The notes beneath the pieces are model-generated. The model worked only from the letters and a program-made list of their open reading frames with translations, ran no database searches and was not told the DNA's origin. A stretch of DNA of 64,000 nt, taken from assembly GCA_030524555.1 (NCBI GenBank), contig JAUNGK010000001.1, forward strand, positions 22,147 through 86,146. The letters are read 5' to 3'. This DNA comes from Bacillota bacterium. GTDB taxonomy: Bacteria > Bacillota > Clostridia > Lachnospirales > Lachnospiraceae. Positions 47,747 through 56,378 of this stretch are shown here, in pieces (within the stretch, counting starts at the first letter, position 1; every line of letters starts with the position of its first letter). The translations under genes and the position numbers were made by a program.

Positions 47747-48245
47747 CGCATCTTCCCGATCAGGACTTTTCCTGATGGAATTAATTATTTCCATATTATT
47801 TTTCTCCCTGGCAGGCGCCGTATGCGTGAAGCTTTTTGTTAATTCACACATCCTCAGCAAGGACAGCGTAGAGCTTAATCATGCCCTTGAATGGAGCCAG
47901 AATGTTGCGGAGGTCTTTTATGGCTGCAATGGCGATATAGAAGAGATGGCTGCATTGTTTCAAAGCCAAAATCAAAATTGTATCCTTTATGATGCCTCCA
48001 ATTCCCCGTCGGGTACCCCTGAATTGCATCTACTATTTGATGCGGATTTTTCTCCCTGCATTTCATATCAAAACAGTGGTATGATATTTTATTTTGTTTC
48101 CGCAACTGTAGAGCAGAAGGATCAACTGTTGTACTGCAATATCAAAGTATGTAATAATGATACTGAAAGCGCCGAGCATCAAGCCCGGGAGCTTATTTAT
48201 GAATTGTCCGTTTCCTTATTTCCACAAAAGGAGGTAAAGCCTTGA
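47736..48245 (+). CDS. Prepilin-like protein with type IV cleavage motif
   Basis: 169 aa. SRSGLFLMELIISILFFSLA is a type III/IV prepilin leader: a short basic leader, Gly before the cut, and Glu at +5, followed by a TM helix. The rest is globular and acidic (LNHALEWSQNVAEVFY). The start is a TTG at 47736 with AGGAGG 8-9 bases upstream, overlapping the previous gene. Confidence 0.82.
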   Translation: MKNSASSRSGLFLMELIISILFFSLAGAVCVKLFVNSHILSKDSVELNHALEWSQNVAEVFYGCNGDIEEMAALFQSQNQNCILYDASNSPSGTPELHLLFDADFSPCISYQNSGMIFYFVSATVEQKDQLLYCNIKVCNNDTESAEHQARELIYELSVSLFPQKEVKP

Positions 48246-48712
48246 ACAGCCAAAAACGTTATGGATTAAATATCGGTACATCCTCTATACTTATCATTAT
48301 TGTTATCCTTTGTTTAGTATGCTTTTCTTGTCTCTCCATCACCAGTGCTAATGCTGACTATCGTCTCAGCAGCAAGCTGGCCGAGCGAACCACCAATTAT
48401 TATGAAGCTTGTAATCAGGCACAACGGCACCTTCTTGGGTTGTCCCAAAGGCTGGAAGAGATTTATAATCAAAGCCAAAATCAGTCTGAGTACGAATCTA
48501 AAATAGAAAAAGAGCCTTTTGGGGACTCCTCCCTGTCAGACTCTCTTACTTTTTCTTATTCCATTAATGACAATCAAATGCTTCAGGTAAGCATAGCCCC
48601 TTTATATCCGGAAACCAGCCAGGGCGATTTCTTAAAAGTAACAGGCTGGCAGGTCATAAACACCACCACACCTGAACAGGATAACAGTTTACCTGTCTTC
48701 GGAAGCAATTAA
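48242..48712 (+). CDS. Single-TM protein ending the pilin-like operon
   Basis: 156 aa, not recognised. One TM helix (about 13-35) then a helical extracellular region rich in Gln/Ser/Asn (RTTNYYEACNQAQRHLLGL). Starts with TTG overlapping the previous stop (TTGA), with AAGGAGG 7 bases upstream. Its 3' end overlaps the convergent sortase gene by 24 bp. Confidence 0.8.
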   Translation: MNSQKRYGLNIGTSSILIIIVILCLVCFSCLSITSANADYRLSSKLAERTTNYYEACNQAQRHLLGLSQRLEEIYNQSQNQSEYESKIEKEPFGDSSLSDSLTFSYSINDNQMLQVSIAPLYPETSQGDFLKVTGWQVINTTTPEQDNSLPVFGSN

Positions 48713-49483
48713 TACACCGTGCACTACCGTTCTGTTCGTGCTGTGAAGGCCATGACAGGTGGATAATGTGACGATCTTATCGGATGAGGTAATTTCCTTA
48801 TCCCATAACCATGTGGAGACCTCCAGAATATAATTAATATAATCCTGCTGATCCTCCTGCGTTTCAATCAAATTGTAGGTATCAGACTCAGAGGTTGTAA
48901 TATAAACCGATGCGATTTCATACATAAAAGCCTGATCTTCTGTAAAAATATAAAAATAAGGGTCTTCCTCTATAATTGAATCGTCATTAAGCAGCTTCTT
49001 AAGAGAACCGAACATGGTTCCGTTTCTCATATTATGCCCATAAATAATGGTATTGTAATTATCCATATTGGGTTTGTTCAGGAAATCCATAAAGATAGCT
49101 CCCGAACTATTCTTTTCATTTTCAAAGGTATAATGGGTATAGTAATCGTTATCATCACCTCTGACTATAGGATAACTGATATCTAGCGGCTCATAATAAA
49201 GCCACCCCACTAAATCGCCATTAATTTCCTTCAACTGATCAAAATCAATTTCCAATGAAACAGGAATAACTGATTCCTTTGTTTCCTGCTGCTCTGCCTG
49301 CTCCCCTTCATCAGCCTGTGAAGTACTTTCCGTTTCCTCTACAACCTCAACATATTGCTCCAGGTCTCGATATTCATTAATGCCGGCCCGGTACTCTCTG
49401 GCAAGAATAAAAATATTGACAGATGCCACAACGATTAAAACTACGGATACTGCTAAAATGATCTTATAAATTTTATTACTCAT
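48689..49483 (-). CDS. Class B sortase
   Basis: 264 aa transpeptidase: N-terminal TM (about 6-28), an acidic linker (40-72), and a sortase domain with H150 (IIYGHNM), C243 (LSTCHG) and R251 (NRTVVHG). The long linker and TLSTC motif fit class B. It attaches proteins with a C-terminal sorting signal to the wall or joins pilins; no substrate with such a signal is in the window. Confidence 0.93.
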   Translation of the reverse strand: MSNKIYKIILAVSVVLIVVASVNIFILAREYRAGINEYRDLEQYVEVVEETESTSQADEGEQAEQQETKESVIPVSLEIDFDQLKEINGDLVGWLYYEPLDISYPIVRGDDNDYYTHYTFENEKNSSGAIFMDFLNKPNMDNYNTIIYGHNMRNGTMFGSLKKLLNDDSIIEEDPYFYIFTEDQAFMYEIASVYITTSESDTYNLIETQEDQQDYINYILEVSTWLWDKEITSSDKIVTLSTCHGLHSTNRTVVHGVLIASEDR

Positions 49484-49564
49484 AGCCCTTCCCGCCCTTC
49501 TATCACTTATACTTTATTTTACAATAAAGAAACGGAAAAATCTACAAATTTGCGTATCTGTGCG

Positions 49565-49595
49565 CAAAAAAATACCGCATCCTTCGATGCGGCAT
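49565..49595 (-). terminator. Terminator after the CAP-domain gene
   Basis: Minus strand ATGCCGCATC (49586-49595) pairs with GATGCGGTAT (49572-49581), 4-base loop, then TTTTTT. Confidence 0.88.
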
Positions 49596-49607
49596 TTTGT
49601 CTTTGAT

Positions 49608-50186
49608 TTAATAGCCAAATTCCTGAGCCCAATACCATGTACCGTCACTTCCTACATGAACAACAATTGCTCCTGTAGCAAAATCAGGAAACAGGATGTT
49701 ATCCTTGTGAGTAACGGAATCCATCCAGCCCTTAACAGCTCCATCAGCTGTAGCATAACCTTTTGCAAGGTTCTCTCCATAGATCAGGTTGCTATTTACA
49801 GTCCAGTATTCTGAACCGTCAGGTCTGTTGTGTGACCATACCTGAGAAGCCTCCACTGCTCTGACTGCTGCTGCCTGCTCAATACCGGAATCCCAAGTAA
49901 GTGCGGAAAGACCTGCACTCTGTCTCTGGGCATTAACAATATCAAAAGCTGCCTTTGCAGCTGCGCGAGAAGCATCAGTACCGGAAAGTGAATTTGCGAG
50001 GCTGACCATCTCGGGTTCAATATAAACGATGCCATCGGCAGGTTCACCCTCAGCTCTTCTTTCAGCCTGATCTGTAACACTTCCCTCATTCTTGACTGAA
50101 ACATTGTGATAAACAATGCCCCCTCCTGCAAGAGCCAGTACAAGCAATAAAGCAACTATAATCCGTGTGATCTTAGTTTTACTCAT
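49608..50186 (-). CDS. Secreted CAP/SCP-domain protein
   Basis: 192 aa: signal or anchor (about 8-28), Glu/Ala-rich linker, then a CAP domain from about 80: AFDIVNAQRQSAGLSALTWD, SHNRPDGSEYWTVN, YGENLAKGYATADGAVKGWM, SVTHKDNILFPDF, ATGAIVVHVGSDGTWYWAQEFGY. These are the usual four CAP motifs. Function in bacteria is poorly known. AAAGGA precedes the ATG. Monocistronic with a strong terminator. Confidence 0.92.
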   Translation of the reverse strand: MSKTKITRIIVALLLVLALAGGGIVYHNVSVKNEGSVTDQAERRAEGEPADGIVYIEPEMVSLANSLSGTDASRAAAKAAFDIVNAQRQSAGLSALTWDSGIEQAAAVRAVEASQVWSHNRPDGSEYWTVNSNLIYGENLAKGYATADGAVKGWMDSVTHKDNILFPDFATGAIVVHVGSDGTWYWAQEFGY

Positions 50187-50335
50187 ACTTTACACTTCCT
50201 TTCGTCCCTATTAGGGAAATTAAGCCATACTAAAGTACTATTTCTTCTACCTCTATACTACTACAACTTCCAAAAAAAACAAGTACTTTTTTACCATTTT
50301 TTTTAAATTAATAAATACTTAAGATTGTACAACCT

Positions 50336-51172
50336 TTACAAGAGCGCCTGATATACATCACGCTTGGTTATTCCCCTGTCCGCTGCCACCTTTTTCATAG
50401 CTTCCTTCCGATCCATGCCCTGCTCCTCATAAAGCATCATATGCTCCTTCAGCGTAAGTCTTTCCCATTCCTTCTGCTTTTCTAACATAAGCTGCCTTCG
50501 GCAAAGGCCCTCCAGCACAAGCACATATTCCCCCTTAGGCTCATTGTTTTCATAGTATTCTATAGCTCCTGCCAAAGTGGTAGGATAGATGGTCTCAAAT
50601 CTCTTAGTCAGTTCCCTGCACAGAGTAATGCGCCTCTCCCCTAGAACCTCATACAGCTCTGCCAACGTCCTTTTCAAGTGATGGGGCGCTTCATATATGA
50701 TAATTGTCCGGGTTTCCTCCTTAAGTTCATCCAGTATAAATTTCTTTTCCTTTTTATCGGAAGGCAAAAATCCCTCAAAACAAAATCTTCTTGTAGGCAG
50801 TCCCGAAAGGGTAAGCGCCGTGATGCAGGCACAGCATCCGGGAAGAGAGGTAACAGAAATTCCCGCCTCCATACACTTCGCCACTAAGACTTCACCGGGA
50901 TCTGAAATTGCCGGGGTTCCTGCGTCTGTAATCAGTGCAATATTTTTGCCGCTATGAAGCCACGAAACAATCTGATCGGCCTTCTCCACCTTATTATATT
51001 CGTGATAGCTGGTCATAGGCGTTTTAATATCAAAATAATTAAGCAGCCTGATGCTGTTTCTGGTATCCTCTGCCGCTATCATATCCACCTCGCGCAGCGT
51101 ATCGATCACTCTGGGCGTCATATCGCTTAAATTTCCAATTGGTGTAGCACACAAAAACAAAGTTCCCGTCAT
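50336..51172 (-). CDS. rsmI: 16S rRNA (cytidine1402-2'-O)-methyltransferase RsmI
   Basis: About 278 aa tetrapyrrole-methylase-fold enzyme. Motifs: GTLFLCATPIGNLSDMTPR, AAEDTRNSIRLLNYF, ALITDAGTPAISDPGE, LPGCCACITALTLSGLPTRRFCFEGFLP (in part), and the C-terminal KKVAADRGITKRDVYQAL. The ATG at 51172 has AAGGAAG 8 bases upstream and touches the stop of the preceding gene (TGATG). Last gene of a ten-gene operon. Confidence 0.96.
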   Translation of the reverse strand: MTGTLFLCATPIGNLSDMTPRVIDTLREVDMIAAEDTRNSIRLLNYFDIKTPMTSYHEYNKVEKADQIVSWLHSGKNIALITDAGTPAISDPGEVLVAKCMEAGISVTSLPGCCACITALTLSGLPTRRFCFEGFLPSDKKEKKFILDELKEETRTIIIYEAPHHLKRTLAELYEVLGERRITLCRELTKRFETIYPTTLAGAIEYYENNEPKGEYVLVLEGLCRRQLMLEKQKEWERLTLKEHMMLYEEQGMDRKEAMKKVAADRGITKRDVYQALL

Positions 51173-52566
51173 CACTGTTCTTCCTTAATAAGTCCTTCCT
51201 CCGTATAACGGTTTGCTGCATTCCACAAAATCCACTCCTCATATCCGGCATCATAAACCGCCTGAATCTGTGCTCTGATTTCCTCTGCTCCATAGGAAAT
51301 ATGCCCCTTTACCCAGGTAGCTGTAAAATCCTGAAGCCAAGGCCTTACCTGCACCTTTATTCCTTCCAAAGGCTCCAAAGCTGCCAGTTCCTTTTTGGTA
51401 TACTCGTCCTCTATGGCTTCTCCCAGGTTGTTGCCCGACACAGAGGTTTCCTTTTTCTCCTCAATTCCCGCAAGCACCTTCCTTGAGGATTGCATTGCCG
51501 CCAGCACCAGGCGATAAGGCTCCGCATCCGGTACCGGAATATTATAATTATAAGGACCATAATGGGAAGGATAAACCATAGGACTGATATAATCCAGATA
51601 CTTGGAAAGCTCTACATAATCCTGTCCCACAATCCGCTGATCCTTTTCGCTGTCTATCACCACACCGTACACATCTGCTGAAACCGCCCCTCCCGCAGCA
51701 TGAATCTGTTCCGAGGCATACTTTATAAACTCCGTAATAATTTCCCGTCTGTCCTCGTCCTGTACATCCTCACCAAAACAGGCATTTTCCATATTTGCAT
51801 CTGTTGAAAATCTCAGATAATCAAACTGAATTTCATCAAACCCCACATTTAGCGCTTCATCCGCAATGGTCAGCAGATAGTCCCACACCTGCCGATTATA
51901 GGGATTAAGCCACGAAAGGCCGTCCTTATCCTGAAAAATACTGCCGTCCTTGTTGTGCACACACCAATCCGGCTTCTGCTCTGCCAGATATGGGTCTTTA
52001 AAAGCTACAATTCTGGCAATTAAATAGATATTTTTTGCTTTACATTCATCAATCAAAGCATTGATATCCCCAATATATTTTCTGCAGGCACCTAATTCCT
52101 GCACCATGGGAGCATCCATGCTGTAGGTAACCCTTCCCTCATCATTTTTTACATCAATCACGATGGCATTTAATTCTGTCTTATCCACAAGATCAATCAG
52201 ATTTTCCATATTGGATGTGCCTGCCATGGCACCGGTAACAAAAATACCTTTCACCTTCGGACGTTCTGTCTCTTCCTCCTGCTCTTCAAGAAGCTGATCA
52301 GCCTCCTGTGAAAACTCTTCTGACCCATTCGGCGATACACTCTCATATCCCTGAACAGCCTCAGCAGAATCGTCTCTCTGTATATCCTCATTCATCTCAG
52401 CAGGCTGCGCCTCATTCAATCCGTCAATCGATATGTCCTTTTCATCCCCAGCCGGCTGTGCGCTGTCATCATCCCTACTGCCGCAGCCCCAGCTAAGACA
52501 GGCCAAAAGCAACAATAGCAGCAATAGCAATGTTTGATTTTTCTCTGGTACTCTACCTGAAATCAT
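51172..52566 (-). CDS. Putative glycoside hydrolase (DUF4015) lipoprotein
   Basis: About 464 aa: N-terminal signal of nine consecutive leucines followed by a lipobox (LACLSWGC), an acidic linker of about 80 residues, then a TIM-barrel domain: KGIFVTGAMAGTSNMENLI, NAIVIDVKNDEGRVTYSMD, GFDEIQFDYLRFST, VSADVYGVVIDSEKD, YISPMVYPSHYGP, RPWLQDFT. This is the DUF4015 family, predicted glycoside hydrolases; substrate unknown. The start at 52566 has GGAGA upstream. It sits inside a housekeeping operon where Bacillus has no such gene. Confidence 0.88.
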   Translation of the reverse strand: MISGRVPEKNQTLLLLLLLLLACLSWGCGSRDDDSAQPAGDEKDISIDGLNEAQPAEMNEDIQRDDSAEAVQGYESVSPNGSEEFSQEADQLLEEQEEETERPKVKGIFVTGAMAGTSNMENLIDLVDKTELNAIVIDVKNDEGRVTYSMDAPMVQELGACRKYIGDINALIDECKAKNIYLIARIVAFKDPYLAEQKPDWCVHNKDGSIFQDKDGLSWLNPYNRQVWDYLLTIADEALNVGFDEIQFDYLRFSTDANMENACFGEDVQDEDRREIITEFIKYASEQIHAAGGAVSADVYGVVIDSEKDQRIVGQDYVELSKYLDYISPMVYPSHYGPYNYNIPVPDAEPYRLVLAAMQSSRKVLAGIEEKKETSVSGNNLGEAIEDEYTKKELAALEPLEGIKVQVRPWLQDFTATWVKGHISYGAEEIRAQIQAVYDAGYEEWILWNAANRYTEEGLIKEEQ

Positions 52567-52605
52567 AAGTATATCTCCATCAAAAGGCATCCATGCAGTA
52601 TTTCC

Positions 52606-53340
52606 TCAATATCCATAAACTTCATATATCTCATCAGAATATAAATTCGGCTCACGATATACAATCAGTGGCTTCTCTACCGTCATACGAGGTTTTCCGC
52701 CTCTGCTTGCCTCTATCAGTACCATATTAGGCTCCTTATCCGCAAAAGGGTGCACCATTCTCATCCGCTTGGGCTCAAGCCTGTATTGTCTCAGCAAAAC
52801 CACAATATCTACAAGCCGAAAGGGCCTGTGCACCATAAAAAAATTACCTCCCGGTCTAAGCAATCCTGCTGCCTGGGAAATAACATCCTCTAAAGTGCAC
52901 AAAAGCTCATGTCTTGCAATGGCCTTAGGCGCCTCCGGATTGGTAAGCCCGTGATTTTCCGTCATATATGGTGGATTACAGGTTACAACGTCAAAAGAAG
53001 CAGCGCCAAAGAGACTGACTGCTTCCTTAATATCTCCTGTTACAATTTCTATTTTGTCCTCCAGATGGTTCAGGGCTACACTTCTTCGCGCCATATCAGC
53101 GCTGTCTTCCTGAATTTCCAGTCCTGTTAAATGAGCTGCCTCTGTCTTTGCCTCCAGCAAAATTGGAATAATACCGGTTCCGGTTCCAAGATCCAAAACC
53201 TTTTCCCCTTCCCTTACTCTGGCAAAGCCGGAGAGCAGTACTGCGTCCATCCCAAAGCAAAACCGCTTAGGATCCTGAATAATCCTGTAGTGATTTCTCT
53301 GCAAATCGTCAATTCGCTCATTCTCTTTCAGCGTTACCAA
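52606..53340 (-). CDS. tRNA1(Val) adenine-37-N6 methyltransferase-like protein (YabB/TrmN6)
   Basis: 244 aa class I methyltransferase: LDLGTGTGIIPILL (SAM site), GLEIQEDSADMA, and the amino-methylating VTCNPPYMTENHG (NPPY). In the B. subtilis order this is yabB. Starts with TTG at 53340, with GGAGG 8 bases upstream, 22 bp after yaaT. Confidence 0.92.
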   Translation of the reverse strand: MVTLKENERIDDLQRNHYRIIQDPKRFCFGMDAVLLSGFARVREGEKVLDLGTGTGIIPILLEAKTEAAHLTGLEIQEDSADMARRSVALNHLEDKIEIVTGDIKEAVSLFGAASFDVVTCNPPYMTENHGLTNPEAPKAIARHELLCTLEDVISQAAGLLRPGGNFFMVHRPFRLVDIVVLLRQYRLEPKRMRMVHPFADKEPNMVLIEASRGGKPRMTVEKPLIVYREPNLYSDEIYEVYGY

Positions 53341-53362
53341 TTATCTGTCCTCCGCAGAAATC

Positions 53363-54271
53363 CTAATTATCGTCAAGCTTTGATCTGCCTTCTTCCTTCT
53401 CCAGCTTTTCAAGCTCTTTCAATTCCGCATCCTGAACATCTACCTTATTATGCCTGTGCTTTCTCTTAAAGCGAAGCTGATCCACACGATATTCCTGAAT
53501 TTCCTTTTCGTCATCTACTTCAACGATAACCTTCACAAGCTGTCTAAGCACATTAACGCTGTGCACCTCACCCTTTAAGCCGTCCTCTGTAGTAACATGG
53601 TCACCCACATTAGGCAGCCTGCGGTTTAATTCCTCGTAGGTCTCTTCCTCATGCTTAAGGCAGCACATTAATCTTCCGCACACACCGGATATTTTAGTAG
53701 GATTTAAGGACAGATTCTGCTCCTTCGCCATCTTAATGGAAACAGGGACAAACTCAGATAAATGCTTATGGCAGCAAAGCTCTCTTCCGCAAATGCCGAT
53801 ACCGCCTAAAATCTTTGTCTCATCCCTCACACCAATCTGGCGCAGCTCAATTCTGGTTTTAAATACTGAAGCCAAATCCTTAACAAGCTCTCTAAAGTCA
53901 ATACGCCCATCCGCCGTAAAATAAAACAATACTTTATTATTGTCAAAGGTATACTCCGCATCAATAAGCTTCATCTCAAGGCCATGCTTTTGAATCTTCT
54001 CCAGACAAATCTTGTAAGCATCCTTTTCCTTCCGCTTGTTATCGGCCTCCTGCTCGTCATCCCTCTGGGTAGCAATACGGAGAACCGGCTTTAAAGGCTG
54101 CACTACCTTATCTTCCTCAACCTCTCTGGGATCTCCCACTACAGTTCCATATTCTATTCCTCTTGCGGTCTCTACAATCACATGATCGCCGCGCCTAATA
54201 TCAAGCTCACCGGGATCAAAAAAATATATCTTACCGGCGGTTCTAAACCGCACACCGATTACATTAATCAT
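53363..54271 (-). CDS. ricT: PSP1/YaaT (RicT) family protein
   Basis: 302 aa: N-terminal beta region (VIGVRFRTAGKIYFFDPGEL), PSP1 domain, and cysteine clusters CGRELCCHKHL and CGRLMCCLKHE that bind iron-sulfur clusters in the Bacillus RicA-RicF-RicT complex, which helps RNase Y mature transcripts. The partner-like YlbF gene lies at 23533. Charged C-terminal tail. Lies 17 bp after holB. Confidence 0.94.
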   Translation of the reverse strand: MINVIGVRFRTAGKIYFFDPGELDIRRGDHVIVETARGIEYGTVVGDPREVEEDKVVQPLKPVLRIATQRDDEQEADNKRKEKDAYKICLEKIQKHGLEMKLIDAEYTFDNNKVLFYFTADGRIDFRELVKDLASVFKTRIELRQIGVRDETKILGGIGICGRELCCHKHLSEFVPVSIKMAKEQNLSLNPTKISGVCGRLMCCLKHEEETYEELNRRLPNVGDHVTTEDGLKGEVHSVNVLRQLVKVIVEVDDEKEIQEYRVDQLRFKRKHRHNKVDVQDAELKELEKLEKEEGRSKLDDN

Positions 54272-54288
54272 AAATCTATCAACCTCAC

Positions 54289-55281
54289 TCAGTTCTCTTT
54301 AATCGTTAAAAGCAGAAGCTCCATAGCCAAGTCAAAATTTACATTAGCATTCAATCTCTGCTTTGTTTTTTCAAGGGCATCACTGATCAGTTCAATTCCC
54401 TCGTAAGTACTTCTGTCAGCTACCTTCTTAATATACTGTATTTCCTCTCTGAAAATCAAGTGGTTTGCATCATGAGTCGCCTTAAACAAGAGCACATCAC
54501 GATACCACACGGAAAGAATATCCAGATAATCATTTACATCAAACTTATATTCATTAATTTTTTTGATGGCAGCAACGATCTCGCTTATTTCCATCTCATT
54601 GATATACTTAAGCAGGGTAATGGCTTCTTCCTTAACCTTGTCAAATTCCTCGCTTCCGGCAAGCATCTTTGCTTTGCCCAGATTTCCTCTTGCAAAGGCA
54701 GTACAGATATCCGCCTTGTAATCCGGTATCTGCATATGCTCCATCAAAAATTGCTTTATCTGGGCATCGGACGCCGGCTTCATATTCAAAACCACACATC
54801 TGCTTAAAATGGTAGGAAGCAGTGAATCTACATTGGTAGTCAGGATAAGGATAACCGCATATTCCGGCGGCTCTTCCAGAGTCTTTAACAGGGCATTCTG
54901 CGCCTGAATAGTCATCTTTTCCCCTTCATTCATAATGTAAATCTTCCTCGGGCTGCTGTAGGGCTTAATGGCAATATCACCGTTAATCTGGCTTCTGATA
55001 TCATCCACGCTAATGGTACCGGGCTTTTCATGGGTAATAAATATAATATCCGGCTGATTTGCACTAAGCGCCTGCCTGCAGGAATGGCATTCCTGGCATG
55101 GCTCCGCATCCTGCCTGTTTTCACACTGCAGTGCCATAGCAAAAGTCTTGGCAATAAATTCCTTGCCGGAACTTCTCTCGCCATTAATAATATAAGCATG
55201 AGAAACCTTATTCATTCTTACCGCATTTTGTAAATGCTCCTTTATTTGTTCTTGTCCCACAATATCAACAAATCTGCTCAT
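54289..55281 (-). CDS. holB: DNA polymerase III subunit delta'
   Basis: 330 aa clamp-loader subunit. IVGQEQIKEHLQNA, zinc module CENRQDAEPCQECHSC, ISVDDIRSQI, NEGEKMTIQAQNALLKTLEEPP, LPTILSRC (SRC motif). The P-loop reads GERSSGKEF, with Glu in place of Ser/Thr, so it probably does not hydrolyse ATP, as expected for delta'. AGAGAGAGGG precedes the ATG. Confidence 0.95.
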   Translation of the reverse strand: MSRFVDIVGQEQIKEHLQNAVRMNKVSHAYIINGERSSGKEFIAKTFAMALQCENRQDAEPCQECHSCRQALSANQPDIIFITHEKPGTISVDDIRSQINGDIAIKPYSSPRKIYIMNEGEKMTIQAQNALLKTLEEPPEYAVILILTTNVDSLLPTILSRCVVLNMKPASDAQIKQFLMEHMQIPDYKADICTAFARGNLGKAKMLAGSEEFDKVKEEAITLLKYINEMEISEIVAAIKKINEYKFDVNDYLDILSVWYRDVLLFKATHDANHLIFREEIQYIKKVADRSTYEGIELISDALEKTKQRLNANVNFDLAMELLLLTIKEN

Positions 55282-55326
55282 ATACCCTCTCTCTTTCCTA
55301 TACTACCGCAGCTTCGGTTTCCCGGC

Positions 55327-55767
55327 TTAGGTAAGGATATCCAATAAAAGTCCTCTAATTTCCCCAATTTTTGAAAGAATAAGCAGATGATCCTGCTCAT
55401 CCTTCATCAGCTCCTGTGCCAGCGCATCCAGATTTTCATCTACCAGGCGGATAATTCCGTAAACCCTGTGACGGCCCTTGCGGTCCAAAAAATTTTCACG
55501 GCTGAAGGAATGAGAACGGCTGACAATCTCATTCATGAAATCCTTAATCAGCCCCCGATATCTTTTCATGTCCCTGATATCACGCTTTTTAGCAAGCTTG
55601 TCACCCTGCATGGTAATTTCCTCCATCAAGGTTCCAAGCCTTGCCTGAAGCTCCTGCTCTTCAATATGGCTGACCAGTGTGAACTTAAAGGCGCCATCCG
55701 CTTCCCTCACCGGCGCTGCTGCCTCAGGCTGCGCCACAGGTGTTGTCTGATTCACTTTAATATCCAA
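55327..55767 (-). CDS. YaaR (DUF327) family protein
   Basis: About 146 aa, function unknown, conserved between tmk/gmk-type and holB genes in Firmicutes. Helical core: [60 protein letters not shown] chose the TTG at 55767 (MDIKVNQ) with GGGGG 8 bases upstream; the GTG at 55776 would have no spacing. Confidence 0.9.
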   Translation of the reverse strand: MDIKVNQTTPVAQPEAAAPVREADGAFKFTLVSHIEEQELQARLGTLMEEITMQGDKLAKKRDIRDMKRYRGLIKDFMNEIVSRSHSFSRENFLDRKGRHRVYGIIRLVDENLDALAQELMKDEQDHLLILSKIGEIRGLLLDILT

Positions 55768-55785
55768 ACCGGTCACCCCCTGTTC

Positions 55786-56373
55786 TTATAGATTATTTTG
55801 AATGTATTCCTTGATTTCCGCAATACATTTTGCCAAATTATCATTGGAAAATCTTCCCGCTATTCCTGCCTTTTGAATCTTTTCCTCCGAAAAATCCTCT
55901 GCATCCGCAAGATATCTTCTACACATTTCCTGATAACGCGGATTATCCTGCTTTCGCTCTCTGTCAAGTGCCCTCAAAAGCCTGATACCGTCATCAAGCT
56001 CCAAAAGCACCGGCAGCACCTTATCCTTCCCAAAATACTCTGACGTTTTCAGATAAGATTCCAATGTTCCTATAATGAGATAATTGTACCTGTCAAGGTC
56101 AATATTTCCGTCGTCCACCGTAAAATAACGCCACAATCCATGATATGTATGATACACCCGCGCCTCAATCACCCTGCCTTGCGCCACAAGCTGCTCATAT
56201 CCGACATCATCTGTAAAGTGATATTCTTTTCCTTCTTCTTCACCGATTCGTATCGGCCTGGTGGTATATGGGACAATCCTTTTAAGCTCCAATTGCTCAC
56301 AGGAAAGGAGCTCTTTATAAACTGTATCCTTTCCTGTGGAGCTTTTCCCCATTAAGTATATCATTTTTCCCAT
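55786..56373 (-). CDS. Guanylate kinase-like nucleoside monophosphate kinase
   Basis: 195 aa with P-loop GKSSTGKDTVY and the GMP-binding TTRPIRIGEEEGKEYHF of guanylate kinases. The typical GNxYGT segment after it is altered (ARVYHTYHGLWRYFT), so substrate is uncertain. It occupies the place of thymidylate kinase in the Bacillus yaaO-tmk-yaaQ-yaaR-holB order. RBS GAGG 10 bases before the ATG. Confidence 0.82.
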   Translation of the reverse strand: MGKMIYLMGKSSTGKDTVYKELLSCEQLELKRIVPYTTRPIRIGEEEGKEYHFTDDVGYEQLVAQGRVIEARVYHTYHGLWRYFTVDDGNIDLDRYNYLIIGTLESYLKTSEYFGKDKVLPVLLELDDGIRLLRALDRERKQDNPRYQEMCRRYLADAEDFSEEKIQKAGIAGRFSNDNLAKCIAEIKEYIQNNL

Positions 56374-56378
56374 TGAAT

